From the IMG/VR virus record IMGVR_UViG_3300033144_002094, positions 1 to 34,441 of that record: a DNA stretch of 34,441 nt. One strand, 5' to 3'. A model generated the notes under the pieces. That model was given only the letters and a program-made list of their open reading frames with translations, was not told the DNA's origin and did not search any database. Source of the DNA: a virus. How positions within the stretch are numbered: the stretch's first letter is position 1; every line of letters begins with the position of its first letter. Positions 1 through 6,386 of the stretch are shown piece after piece. The translations under genes were made by a program, and so were the position numbers.

Positions 1-106
1 AAAATGGGACGATAGTACCGGAAAAGGAGGGGATGATGGACGAGCGAGTACAGTTCGTGATGAACGTCTGTGAGGCTCACGACGACCGACACCGTAACGC
101 ACCCGA
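1..106. repeat. Direct terminal repeat, left copy (circular contig overlap)
   Basis: Bases 1-106 are identical to 34336-34441. The repeat begins in an untranslated leader and ends inside a coding sequence. This is what an assembler leaves when it closes a circular or circularly permuted genome, and is less like a physical terminal redundancy. Joining the copies restores one leader-gene unit. Confidence 0.9.
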
Positions 107-314
107 ACCGCCACGGTCACAGGAGGCGTTCGCCGAGTATTGCGCCTACGTCGAGAAGCTAGAGCGCGTAGTAAGACGCCAACAGGATGTACTCGTTGAT
201 GTTGGCGGAACGCTGCGACACCTAACCCACATAGGTATCGAGAGTATGTTGGCCGAAGTGAGCAAGGTTATAGAGGAACAACGCAAGGCCGAACAGCAAG
301 CCGAGGAGGGATGA
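36..314 (+). CDS. Hypothetical early protein, MDER family, crossing the contig join
   Basis: A 92-residue hydrophilic protein of unknown function, rich in Glu, Arg and Gln, with a probable helical or coiled-coil second half. ATG codons lie at 33 and 36; the second is better spaced (5 nt) from GGAGG. The N-terminus MDER, an internal KLER segment and an EEG C-terminus are shared in the same order with the protein at 33678-33974, suggesting distant paralogues. Its leader is the duplicated element described at 34279. The stop overlaps the next start, so the two are probably translationally coupled. The beginning of this gene is repeated at the right end of the contig. Confidence 0.75.
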   Translation: MDERVQFVMNVCEAHDDRHRNAPEPPRSQEAFAEYCAYVEKLERVVRRQQDVLVDVGGTLRHLTHIGIESMLAEVSKVIEEQRKAEQQAEEG

Positions 315-559
315 TGAGCACACCACTCTGGCGTGTCCGTCATTCGTATGCAGTCGATAAGTCGGGCATGTGCCGTCATCTAGGCCGCTACTGGTTCGAT
401 GACACAGCCGCACACGCACGAAGGCTCGCGTTCGATCAGGGTGCGGTTAGGATACGCGAGTGCTTCTTGGACGAGAACGTTCCGGATGAGGTATGGATAC
501 GCGATACTGCTTCTGATATAATCATGCACACGGAGGGAGGTGACGAATGTACCGTTTGA
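314..559 (+). CDS. Hypothetical early protein
   Basis: An 81-residue soluble protein not recognised as any family. ATG codons at 311 and 314 both follow a GGAGG; the ATG at 314 gives the better spacing and overlaps the upstream TGA. The sequence has several Arg, His and acidic residues and no membrane segment. Its 3' end carries a good extended -10 promoter element (TG-A-TATAAT at 514-522), and the following gene starts inside it, so it may also act as a promoter-bearing spacer for the next gene. Confidence 0.7.
   Translation: MSTPLWRVRHSYAVDKSGMCRHLGRYWFDDTAAHARRLAFDQGAVRIRECFLDENVPDEVWIRDTASDIIMHTEGGDECTV
514..522 (+). promoter_or_regulatory. Extended -10 promoter element inside a coding sequence
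   Basis: TG-A-TATAAT is a perfect extended -10 hexamer, 25 bases before the start at 547. No good -35 is visible (TGGATA at 494-499), which is tolerated for extended -10 promoters. The longer string GATATAATCATG recurs at the early promoter at 32234. Confidence 0.5.
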
Positions 560-771
560 TCTCACAGACCGCAGCCGCACGCTATCTCGGGAAAGCGAAC
601 GCGAGTAATCTCATACGCGACCTCGGTGACGTATTACCGCCGTTCGACGTGATGACGCTCGGTTCCAAAGACGCACCCGAAGATGGCGTCGGCTACTGGT
701 TCGAAAGCACATTCGCAGAGTGGATCACGGACAGGGGAGAGTCATACGATAGGCGCAAGTCACTACGGTAG
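547..771 (+). CDS. Small possible helix-turn-helix DNA-binding protein
   Basis: A 74-residue protein whose N-terminus (residues 2-25, ISQTAAARYLGKANASN) looks like the winged-helix/excisionase-type HTH opening of AlpA/MerR-like phage regulators: a short strand, then Ala-rich helix and turn. The family assignment is tentative and based on this pattern only. GGAGG lies 6-10 bases before the ATG, and the gene is preceded by the extended -10 element at 514-522. Its position at the front of the early operon would fit a regulator or excisionase-like role, but no integrase is present. Confidence 0.65.
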   Translation: MYRLISQTAAARYLGKANASNLIRDLGDVLPPFDVMTLGSKDAPEDGVGYWFESTFAEWITDRGESYDRRKSLR

Positions 772-781
772 GGAGGGTGAT

Positions 782-1000
782 ATGAAATCGGATTGGGATG
801 ACGCACGAGCGGCGATTGCGGTATTTGACGGGTGCCCAGACTTCGATGCTGCGGACGGATGCACGTGTGAGAGGTGTCCTCTCGAAGACAAGTGTGCAAA
901 GTGGGAGCATATTCATCTGACGAGTGCGGGGTCGGTCGCCGGGATGCTGACCACCATCATCCGTGACATGCTCGAAGAGTTGGACGACTGCGATGCCTGA
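782..1000 (+). CDS. Small Cys-rich protein with CxxCPLxDxC motif
   Basis: A 72-residue acidic protein. It contains CTCERCPLEDKC, a compact four-cysteine arrangement that could bind one zinc ion. A longer reading frame begins at 683, but the ATG at 782 has a well-placed GGAGGG and starts clear of the upstream gene. The same CPLxDxC core appears in the protein at 33974-34195, which is also a short acidic early protein, so the two look like diverged copies. Function unknown; a nucleic-acid or protein adaptor role is only inference. The next gene's ATG overlaps this stop. Confidence 0.75.
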   Translation: MKSDWDDARAAIAVFDGCPDFDAADGCTCERCPLEDKCAKWEHIHLTSAGSVAGMLTTIIRDMLEELDDCDA

Positions 1001-1787
1001 CTCATTCGCGGATTACCGAGCGATCGAGGCCGTCAACTGGTCCACACTCAAGGAGATGGGCAAGTCTCCGGCGCATTACCAGCATCGACTGACACATCCG
1101 CTCATGGACACACCGCGACTCCTGCTAGGTCGAGCCGTACACACCGCCGTACTTGAACCGGACATGTTCGCGCTCCAATACACGGTCTACGACGGTAAGA
1201 CGCGATATGGCAAGGAGTGGGATGCGTTCAGGGCCGCGAACGCGGACAAGGGCATCCTCAAGTTCGACGAGTATCGCACATGCTTGAACATCCGCGATGC
1301 CGTCTATGCGAACAAGACCGCAGCCGCATTACTGACCGGCGGCGAATCCGAGGTCACGGTCGAATGGGTCGACAAGGGTACCGGCATCAAATGTAAAGGC
1401 AGACTCGACTATTTGCACACAGGCGGATTTCTCGACCTGAAGACAACTGGTGATGTGGATGCGTGGGCGTTCACGGGACTGTCAGCGAGGATGATGTACC
1501 ACGCACAACTAGCGTTCTATGCACGGGGCGCGGGAATGACGTTAGAACGCCGCATAATCGCCGTGGAAGCGAAACCGCCGCATGATGTGGCAGTGTTCCG
1601 GCTGAACGGAGATGCGGTGGTCACGGGTGATCAGAAGGTCACGGAGCTTATGAGTAAGCTGTCCGTATGTCTAAAGCGGGATGAGTGGCCGGGACAATGT
1701 GCGGATGAGCAAGAGATGGGTATACCGTCATGGATGGCGGAGGAACCGAACGCGTTTGGGTTCACAATGGGAGGAGAGAGCGTATGA
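993..1787 (+). CDS. PD-(D/E)XK exonuclease, RecB/Exo VIII-like
   Basis: A 264-residue nuclease of the PDDEXK_1/RecE C-terminal type, which degrades linear dsDNA to make single strands for recombination. An early NWSTLKEMGKSPAHYQ segment and the LLGRAVHTAVLEPD motif are typical of the family's N-terminus. The catalytic core is D139 (in GRLDYL) followed by D148-L-K150 (in FLDLKTT). The length matches standalone phage exonucleases. The frame is open from 963, but the ATG at 993 overlaps the previous stop in the usual coupled manner. The next gene is a probable ssDNA-binding partner, giving an exonuclease-plus-binding-protein recombination or replication pair. Confidence 0.9.
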   Translation: MPDSFADYRAIEAVNWSTLKEMGKSPAHYQHRLTHPLMDTPRLLLGRAVHTAVLEPDMFALQYTVYDGKTRYGKEWDAFRAANADKGILKFDEYRTCLNIRDAVYANKTAAALLTGGESEVTVEWVDKGTGIKCKGRLDYLHTGGFLDLKTTGDVDAWAFTGLSARMMYHAQLAFYARGAGMTLERRIIAVEAKPPHDVAVFRLNGDAVVTGDQKVTELMSKLSVCLKRDEWPGQCADEQEMGIPSWMAEEPNAFGFTMGGESV

Positions 1788-2272
1788 ACTACGATCAGAT
1801 GTTTCCAGGGAGGTTCGCAAAGGCGGGCATGTTTGAGGGCAAGGATGTCACGCTGACGATCGACACCGTGTACATGGAACGGCTCGATGGCGACGACGGT
1901 GACGCAAGCCCCATCGTGAGATTCAAGGAATCGAGCAAGGGTACGGATAAGCAGATCGAGGTAGTCATCAACAAGACGAATGTGCGTTGCATCATGGCCA
2001 TGTTCGGTGACGAATCCGACAACTGGTCCGGTAAGCGTGTGACGCTGTTCCCGGAGAAGGATACGAGCGGAATGAGCGACAGCGGATTCTGTATCCGTGT
2101 CAAAGGTTCACCGGATATTAAGAAGGCCGTGGATGCAATTATTCCCGCGACACGGTTCCGTAAGGCGGTCACGCGCAAGATGGTGAACACGGGTAAGAAT
2201 AAGGCCGCGGATGCGGGGTCGTTCGATTCATCGCAACCGCTACCGGGCGATCCGACGGACTTGGGGATATAG
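1784..2272 (+). CDS. Probable ssDNA-binding/OB-fold recombination partner
   Basis: A 162-residue protein with a beta-rich central part and the segment GKRVTLFPEKD after a conserved-looking Trp (NWSGKRV). This pattern is common in phage OB-fold proteins encoded next to RecB-like exonucleases. The C-terminus is low-complexity, acidic and Pro-rich, as in single-strand-binding proteins that recruit partners by their tails. ATG overlaps the exonuclease stop by four bases, after a GGAGGAGAG ribosome binding site. I infer DNA binding from context and pattern, not from a specific family match; other DNA metabolism roles remain possible. Confidence 0.7.
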   Translation: MNYDQMFPGRFAKAGMFEGKDVTLTIDTVYMERLDGDDGDASPIVRFKESSKGTDKQIEVVINKTNVRCIMAMFGDESDNWSGKRVTLFPEKDTSGMSDSGFCIRVKGSPDIKKAVDAIIPATRFRKAVTRKMVNTGKNKAADAGSFDSSQPLPGDPTDLGI

Positions 2273-2281
2273 GAGGGGATG

Positions 2282-2599
2282 ATGGACGAGCGGCTAAAAG
2301 GCGAGGGCGAGACTAGGATGCAGGTGCGAGTCAGGCGCGAGTGTTGCTCCTGCAAAGAACCAGCAACACGCCGAGTGTCTTACTTGCTAGAAAATGCGAG
2401 GTCGAATCCGAGATCAAGTGGCTATCGCAAAGACAATATCGCATGGTGTTCGGATGAGGAATCATTCGCATGTGAGGAACATGTCGGTACGGTTGAACGA
2501 GATGCCCCGCCCGGCATGAAGTGGGGTTCCACATTCGACATCAAAAAGTTCCAGCACATGGGCCTATACTGGCGCGTATCGGAGGAGGTAACGCCATGA
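2282..2599 (+). CDS. Cys-rich zinc-binding-like hypothetical protein
   Basis: A 105-residue protein with the start cassette GGAGGGGATGATGGACGAGC that is used four times in this genome. Cysteines occur as CCSC near residue 20 and then as single Cys residues at WCSDE and ACEEHV, so a CxxC-Cx(n)C zinc site is plausible: the architecture resembles small treble-clef or zinc-ribbon proteins. No catalytic motif is visible and the function is unknown. The stop overlaps the next ATG. Confidence 0.7.
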   Translation: MDERLKGEGETRMQVRVRRECCSCKEPATRRVSYLLENARSNPRSSGYRKDNIAWCSDEESFACEEHVGTVERDAPPGMKWGSTFDIKKFQHMGLYWRVSEEVTP

Positions 2600-2931
2600 G
2601 ATATTGGATAGAAGATATTTTAGGGGTTTTGGGAATCGTCATTCTTATCATGATAGGTTGTACAACACTCGTACTAGGATTCATAACCATAGGTCTCCAC
2701 GCTGAATTTCCCGGCGATGTCGCGGCAATCGAACAGGTCAGATCCGATGTCCAAGTACCTGGGATCGGCCAGAACGAAGATGTCGTGGGTCGTGCTGCTA
2801 CGTGGAACGAGAAGATAGCCAGATTCCAGCGATACAACAAATTGTGGTACGCGGCCCCGTGTATTCCTAATGGGATTGACGATATCGAGTTAATCGCATT
2901 ACCTGAATCATCAGAGGAGGTGACACAGTGA
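2596..2931 (+). CDS. Small single-pass membrane protein
   Basis: A 111-residue protein with a strongly hydrophobic N-terminal segment at about residues 8-34, followed by a hydrophilic domain of about 75 residues. This arrangement suggests a signal-anchored envelope protein with its C-terminal domain outside the membrane, though orientation cannot be fixed. Cys22 sits within the membrane segment but there is no convincing lipobox. The ATG overlaps the previous stop, and an AGGAGG lies just upstream. Its place in the early block raises the possibility of a superinfection-exclusion or host-takeover function, which is only inference. Confidence 0.7.
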   Translation: MRYWIEDILGVLGIVILIMIGCTTLVLGFITIGLHAEFPGDVAAIEQVRSDVQVPGIGQNEDVVGRAATWNEKIARFQRYNKLWYAAPCIPNGIDDIELIALPESSEEVTQ

Positions 2932-3065
2932 GTGTATGTAGTACGTGTCCCGAGTGTGGACAATGTGACTATTACGACGAGGAGACAGGCGAGACTGACG
3001 TAGAAGCCTGTGCAGCGGATAAGAACGATGCAGCGTGTGAGCGCGTAGAGGGGATGAGAGAATGA
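2928..3065 (+). CDS. 45-residue Cys-rich microprotein, GTG start
   Basis: The GTG start overlaps the previous stop as GTGA, and the stop overlaps the next ATG, so the frame is exactly fitted between two coupled genes. The product has the pattern C4-x2-C7-x2-C10-x2-C13, then C28 and C37: a compact zinc-knuckle-like N-terminus followed by an acidic tail. No family is recognised. It was called from its fit and Cys spacing despite its small size. Confidence 0.65.
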   Translation: MSVCSTCPECGQCDYYDEETGETDVEACAADKNDAACERVEGMRE

Positions 3066-3370
3066 AGGAGTTCAAGCCGGGCGACAGGGTATGGTTCAGG
3101 ACGCGGAGTGCAGCCGCATGGCAAAAAGGCCGCTATCTTTGCTGTGGCGAGCGTCGGCATGCAGTCGAGAAATATGATGGGTCTATCTATGGCGTCATAG
3201 ACGGCGACATCCGTCTCGCTCGTCGTACGATAGATGAGATAGTCGCAGACACGAATGGCCCCAGTGCGCCTGGCGGCACTTATTGGAATCCCGAGATTGA
3301 AAGGTTCGCCGCAAAGTGTGTTCGTATAGCCTTCAAGGAATACGGCGTGGAGATCGACGATGAGGAGTGA
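3062..3370 (+). CDS. Hypothetical protein with SH3-like N-terminus
   Basis: A 102-residue protein. It opens with FKPGDRVWFR, a strand-turn pattern found in small SH3-like barrels, and has two adjacent cysteines near residue 27. The second half is helical and acidic. ATG overlaps the stop of the preceding microprotein, with GGGGATGAGAG upstream. The 3' end overlaps the resolvase gene by 11 bases. No specific function can be assigned. Confidence 0.7.
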   Translation: MKEFKPGDRVWFRTRSAAAWQKGRYLCCGERRHAVEKYDGSIYGVIDGDIRLARRTIDEIVADTNGPSAPGGTYWNPEIERFAAKCVRIAFKEYGVEIDDEE

Positions 3371-3728
3371 AGCGTTCACAATCCTGGGTCGACTGCCTGG
3401 ATTGAACGACTACACATCCGCATGTAGGGCGAATCGCCATGTCGGTGCGAACATGAAGAAGGCCACGGAAAAACTCGTAGGCTATCACATCGTCGATGCA
3501 CATATGGCATGGTTTGATAAGCCGGTCACGGTCGAGTTCGCGTGGTTCGAGCCGAACATGCGGCGTGACAAGGATAATATCGCGTTCGCGAAGAAGTTCA
3601 TTCTCGATGCGTTGGTATCACAAGGTATCATCGCCGGAGATGGCTGGAAACACGTCGTCGGATTCACCGACACATTCGCAGTCGATAAGGATGATCCGCG
3701 CATCGTAGTGACTCTCACGGAGGGGTAA
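3360..3728 (+). CDS. rusA: RusA-family Holliday junction resolvase
   Basis: A 122-residue protein, the usual length for RusA. The family signature RRDKDNIAFAKKFILDAL places the metal-binding aspartates at D70, D72 and D83, and the later segment IIAGDGWKHV followed by a DPRIVVTL C-terminus is also typical. RusA proteins resolve four-way junctions symmetrically; in phages they clear recombination intermediates before packaging. The gene follows the exonuclease and candidate binding protein, and precedes the replication initiator, giving a coherent replication-recombination block. The ATG lies inside the preceding gene (11-base overlap). Confidence 0.92.
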   Translation: MRSEAFTILGRLPGLNDYTSACRANRHVGANMKKATEKLVGYHIVDAHMAWFDKPVTVEFAWFEPNMRRDKDNIAFAKKFILDALVSQGIIAGDGWKHVVGFTDTFAVDKDDPRIVVTLTEG

Positions 3729-3732
3729 TGCT

Positions 3733-4536
3733 GTGGCAGATATATATGTCCGAATCGACGTGAATCTACCGGATCATCCGAAGCTGAAAGCGGTCCCGAA
3801 ACGGTACCGATCGGCGGCGTTAGCGGCCTACGTTTCAGCCCTCTGTTATTGCGCCAGATTGCTTACAGACGGTGTTGTGCCTATGGACGCGATGCTTACG
3901 TACGCCACACGTAAGGTGCTTGTGACCCTCACAGACGTTGGATTAATCCGCAACCAGGGTACCTGTTACTTGATACCCGATTATCTCGAATGGAACCGCT
4001 CCAGAGATGAAGTCAACGCCATTAAGCAGCGGAGACGTGACGCAGGACGCATCGGTGGAACCGTTATGAAGCAACGTAGAAAAGCGGCAAGTGCCACGGC
4101 ATGTGCCGGTTTTGGAAAAGTGGCAAATGCTAACGTGGTGCCAGTGCCCAAAGCATTAACAGAGACAGATAAGACATTGGTTACAACCTTGCCTGTGGAT
4201 AACTCTGTGGATAACTTCGGCACATTCTGGTCCGCATACCCGAAGCCGGTCGACCGAGATAAGGCGTTAGCATCATACGCAGAAGCAATCCAATGCGGCT
4301 ATTCGCCCGAGACTATAACCGTCGCCGCTGAGGTGTACGCACATGAAGGCAAACCGCTCAACTGGATTCGCAAGCCACACAACTGGCTCAAGGATGATAT
4401 CGAAGCATATTCGCGTAAGGCCAAGAAGGTGATTCGTTCACGACGCATCGACGGATGTTCGTTATGTGATTCTGGCGGACACGTGTTGGACGAGGACGGC
4501 AATGCACATGTGTGCGATCACGGAGGAGGGAAATGA
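3733..4536 (+). CDS. Replication initiator / replisome organiser-like protein
   Basis: A 267-residue protein resembling phage replisome organisers (DnaD/GntR-like N-terminal winged helix, C-terminal partner-binding region). The N-terminus RIDVNLPDHPKLKAVPKRYR and the LIPDYLEWNRSRDEV segment are typical of this group. Residues about 105-160 are a low-complexity linker that includes PVDNSVDNF, encoded by two DnaA boxes. The C-terminus contains CSLCDSGGH and a later CDH, a possible zinc site for helicase or primase contact. The GTG start is chosen because GGAGGGG lies 7 bases upstream; the nearer ATG at 3728 is in another frame. Confidence 0.82.
   Translation: MADIYVRIDVNLPDHPKLKAVPKRYRSAALAAYVSALCYCARLLTDGVVPMDAMLTYATRKVLVTLTDVGLIRNQGTCYLIPDYLEWNRSRDEVNAIKQRRRDAGRIGGTVMKQRRKAASATACAGFGKVANANVVPVPKALTETDKTLVTTLPVDNSVDNFGTFWSAYPKPVDRDKALASYAEAIQCGYSPETITVAAEVYAHEGKPLNWIRKPHNWLKDDIEAYSRKAKKVIRSRRIDGCSLCDSGGHVLDEDGNAHVCDHGGGK
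4081..4135 (+). repeat. Imperfect iteron-like repeats inside the initiator gene
   Basis: Two 19-base segments (4081-4099 and 4117-4135) share an AAAG-N-GGCAA-N-TGC core and start 36 bases apart. They lie in the linker-coding part of the initiator gene, about 60 bases before the DnaA boxes. Iterons within the initiator gene are known from lambda-like origins; the match here is only moderate. Confidence 0.4.
4194..4214 (+). other. Probable replication origin: two perfect DnaA boxes
   Basis: TGTGGATAA, the reverse complement of the consensus DnaA box TTATCCACA, occurs at 4194-4202 and again at 4206-4214, separated by three bases. A third perfect copy is at 5323-5331. Paired boxes inside a replication-initiator gene are the classic location of a phage origin. 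The encoded peptide PVDNSVDNF is shaped by the repeat. Confidence 0.65.
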
Positions 4537-4868
4537 ACTTGTTGGCTAAAATTATCAAAGACGCCACGCCGGGACCGTGGGTTGTACGCGGATGTGTTGT
4601 GGCGGACGAGGCCGTTGACTTTTGTTTCAGTGGTGGTCGAACGCCGGTGTGTGTGACACATGAAAACCCAAGAACCCCAGCAAAAGCAAACGCAGCATTT
4701 ATCGCAACCTTTGATCCCGAACACATTGCGTTGATGAACTCGTTCGTGGATAGTTTTCAATATGCGCTAGACAATCCAGAACGAGACAGCGATGCTCCAT
4801 ATCTAGCACATGAGGCTCTTATGGATTATCGCAAAGAATGCGGTCTGGAGGTAAATACCGATGCGTGA
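4533..4868 (+). CDS. Ead/Ea22-like hypothetical protein
   Basis: A 111-residue protein whose opening, KIIKDATPGPWVV, and the later NAAFIATFDPEHIALM match the pattern of phage Ead/Ea22-like proteins (an ATPGPW motif near the start, then an AxFIAxxxP segment). The function of that group is unknown. A longer frame begins at 4512, but the ATG at 4533 overlaps the initiator stop by four bases and has GGAGGAGGG before it. No catalytic or membrane features were seen. Confidence 0.75.
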   Translation: MNLLAKIIKDATPGPWVVRGCVVADEAVDFCFSGGRTPVCVTHENPRTPAKANAAFIATFDPEHIALMNSFVDSFQYALDNPERDSDAPYLAHEALMDYRKECGLEVNTDA

Positions 4869-5256
4869 GCGACAGGTCGACCGTATCCAGCAGGCACTCA
4901 AGTCCGGCAAGTGGACCGGCTGCGAAGTGTTCCGCGACAAGCTACATATCGGAGACTATCGAAAACGACTGTGCGAGCTGAACGAGAAGTATCCGGGGCG
5001 ATATGTGTCACGGTCACGCACTCGCAAGAATCCCGATGGATCGCCGAAGTATCGGATGAACGACTGGCGTGACACGTTCAAGGATGCGACACTGAGAGCG
5101 GACATCCTGACGGACATATCCGAGGCACGCGTCGGTCACAAACCGCTCATGCGATATGGGATGTACATATCCGAAGATGCGGTGCTGCGTGAGTCGGTGG
5201 AAATGTTGACGGAGATGCTGTTCGAGGCCGCGACGGACTCGTATGGGGAGGAGTGA
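4861..5256 (+). CDS. Hypothetical basic protein
   Basis: A 131-residue protein. The first 45 residues (VDRIQQALKSGKWTGCEVFRDKLHIGDYRKRLCELNEKY) look like a helix-turn-helix: such openings occur in phage helix-turn-helix proteins that sense a prior sequence and then a basic loop. The rest is helical, ending acidic. It overlaps the Ead-like gene by eight bases and its last base is shared with the next ATG. Possibly DNA-binding; not recognised. Confidence 0.7.
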   Translation: MRERQVDRIQQALKSGKWTGCEVFRDKLHIGDYRKRLCELNEKYPGRYVSRSRTRKNPDGSPKYRMNDWRDTFKDATLRADILTDISEARVGHKPLMRYGMYISEDAVLRESVEMLTEMLFEAATDSYGEE

Positions 5257-5408
5257 TGGATAAGTGCGACACAAACGGCGTTGTGTTGGATAAGTGCGAG
5301 ACATGCAACGGAACCGGCAAGGTGTGGATAACCGTGGAAGGGATCGGTCGCGTGGACGTACCATGCGAGGATTGCCGACCGGAGGAATACGAGGAGGAGG
5401 AAGGATGA
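5256..5408 (+). CDS. 50-residue DnaJ-type zinc-finger-like microprotein
   Basis: The frame starts in a TGATG overlap and ends with a TGA inside the next gene's ATG run. It encodes KCETCNGTGKVW, the CxxCxGxG half-site of DnaJ-like zinc fingers, followed by a second pair, PCEDCRPE, and an acidic tail. Two Cys pairs would complete a single zinc site. Such stand-alone fingers are common in actinophage and Gram-positive phage early regions; partner unknown. A perfect DnaA box at 5323-5331 lies within the gene. Confidence 0.75.
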   Translation: MDKCDTNGVVLDKCETCNGTGKVWITVEGIGRVDVPCEDCRPEEYEEEEG

Positions 5409-5800
5409 TGATGAAAAGAACGGGTAAGATGATGGCAATCAATGGCGAGACGCTCGGTATGGCAACTTCCGTACGTTGGACATATGACGTACCGCTCAAG
5501 AAGGGCGACCGTGTACGCATCAAGGAGGGATACCACGATTACCTCAACGCCGATTGCTATTTCTACATCGGCAAGAACGTAGAGACGGCTAATCTCGTCT
5601 CTATCGCGTACACCGAGGATATGGCGATTACTGGGGAGCCTTCGCGTCTAGTTCTCGCAGAAGCCATCGAGCCGTATCCGTACACTCGTGAGGAACGCAT
5701 CGAACGTGTGATAGAGGATTACTGCGATGCGCGGCATGTGATAAGCCTTGCAGACGACGACCACGCCATACTGTTCGCAATCTTGGATGCAGGTGTGTGA
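5405..5800 (+). CDS. Hypothetical protein with KOW/SH3-like segment
   Basis: A 131-residue protein if the first of three consecutive ATGs (5405, 5408, 5411) is used; the third is best spaced from the GGAGGAGGAAGG upstream. The segment LKKGDRVRIKEGY is KOW/SH3-like. The second half is acidic and helical, with several Asp residues. The frame is open further upstream (to 5294), but that region is the zinc-finger gene in another frame. Function unknown. Confidence 0.7.
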   Translation: MMMKRTGKMMAINGETLGMATSVRWTYDVPLKKGDRVRIKEGYHDYLNADCYFYIGKNVETANLVSIAYTEDMAITGEPSRLVLAEAIEPYPYTREERIERVIEDYCDARHVISLADDDHAILFAILDAGV

Positions 5801-5958
5801 TGTGGGAAATCGCCAAGCTATATATCGTTCGTCGTCGCATCAAGTATGCAGCGCGAACCATCCATCACTGCTTGGCGCAGTTGCCCCGTCATGAGCGTAG
5901 ACAGACGATCCGTGAAATCGCCAAGGGACGATACGGATTCCTAGAGGTCGTCGAGTGA
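5800..5958 (+). CDS. 52-residue basic hypothetical protein
   Basis: A short frame fitted between a TGATG overlap at its start and a GTGA overlap at its end. The product is basic, with clusters such as VRRRIK and RHERRQ and the repeated phrase EIAK. It could bind nucleic acid, but no motif confirms this. Its coupling to both neighbours and lack of alternative frames support it as real. Confidence 0.6.
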   Translation: MWEIAKLYIVRRRIKYAARTIHHCLAQLPRHERRQTIREIAKGRYGFLEVVE

Positions 5959-6227
5959 GCACCGGTGTTCGTAGCAGCGCAAGCGGATTCTCGCTATCGG
6001 GACATCTAGCGATTAGTCAACAGCCCGCACAAGTCGTCCGAACGTACAAGAAGTGCCACTTCCTCGTCTGCGTGACAGACAGCGGATATGGCGGTGGTCG
6101 GATATGTACGCATCCCGATATCCCGACTGACGAACGGATGATAGTCTGCGGGTACTCGGGTGTGAAGTTGGTACGCGGTGCATGCAAGGATTGTCCCAGG
6201 TACACGCCCGGTTTCGCCCATAACTAA
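5955..6227 (+). CDS. Cys-rich hypothetical protein, GTG start
   Basis: A 90-residue protein with a Ser-rich first third and then single and paired cysteines (CHFLVC, RICTH, VCGYS, ACKDCPRY) that could form one or two zinc sites. The GTG overlaps the previous stop. It is the last gene of this early run: after its TAA there are about 160 non-coding bases before the glycosyltransferase. Family not recognised. Confidence 0.65.
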   Translation: MSTGVRSSASGFSLSGHLAISQQPAQVVRTYKKCHFLVCVTDSGYGGGRICTHPDIPTDERMIVCGYSGVKLVRGACKDCPRYTPGFAHN

Positions 6228-6386
6228 GTGACCGCCAAAAAAGCCTGTATACTAGTGGTAGACGAAAGGGGATCGAGTGCGGAATCTCACCTTATCGACA
6301 GACCCTCCGGGTAGTGGCGTAGCCCCTCCCCTCTGCGCCGCTGGGGGTGTGGCCGTACTCCATGCGGTCGCACCCTCGCACCTAGC
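6228..6386 (+). promoter_or_regulatory. Intergenic region with possible promoter before the glycosyltransferase
   Basis: This 159-base gap contains TGTATACT at 6245-6252, a fair -10 hexamer (TATACT) with no clear -35. Downstream is a C-rich then G-rich stretch at about 6326-6352 that could form a loose hairpin. No convincing ribosome binding site precedes the ATG at 6387, so translation of that gene may depend on a structured leader. Confidence 0.35.

Noticed and set aside
5014-5536. Overlapping - strand frames in the early block
   Set aside because: Three mutually overlapping frames with Ser/His/Arg-rich shadow composition; well supported + strand genes cover the region.
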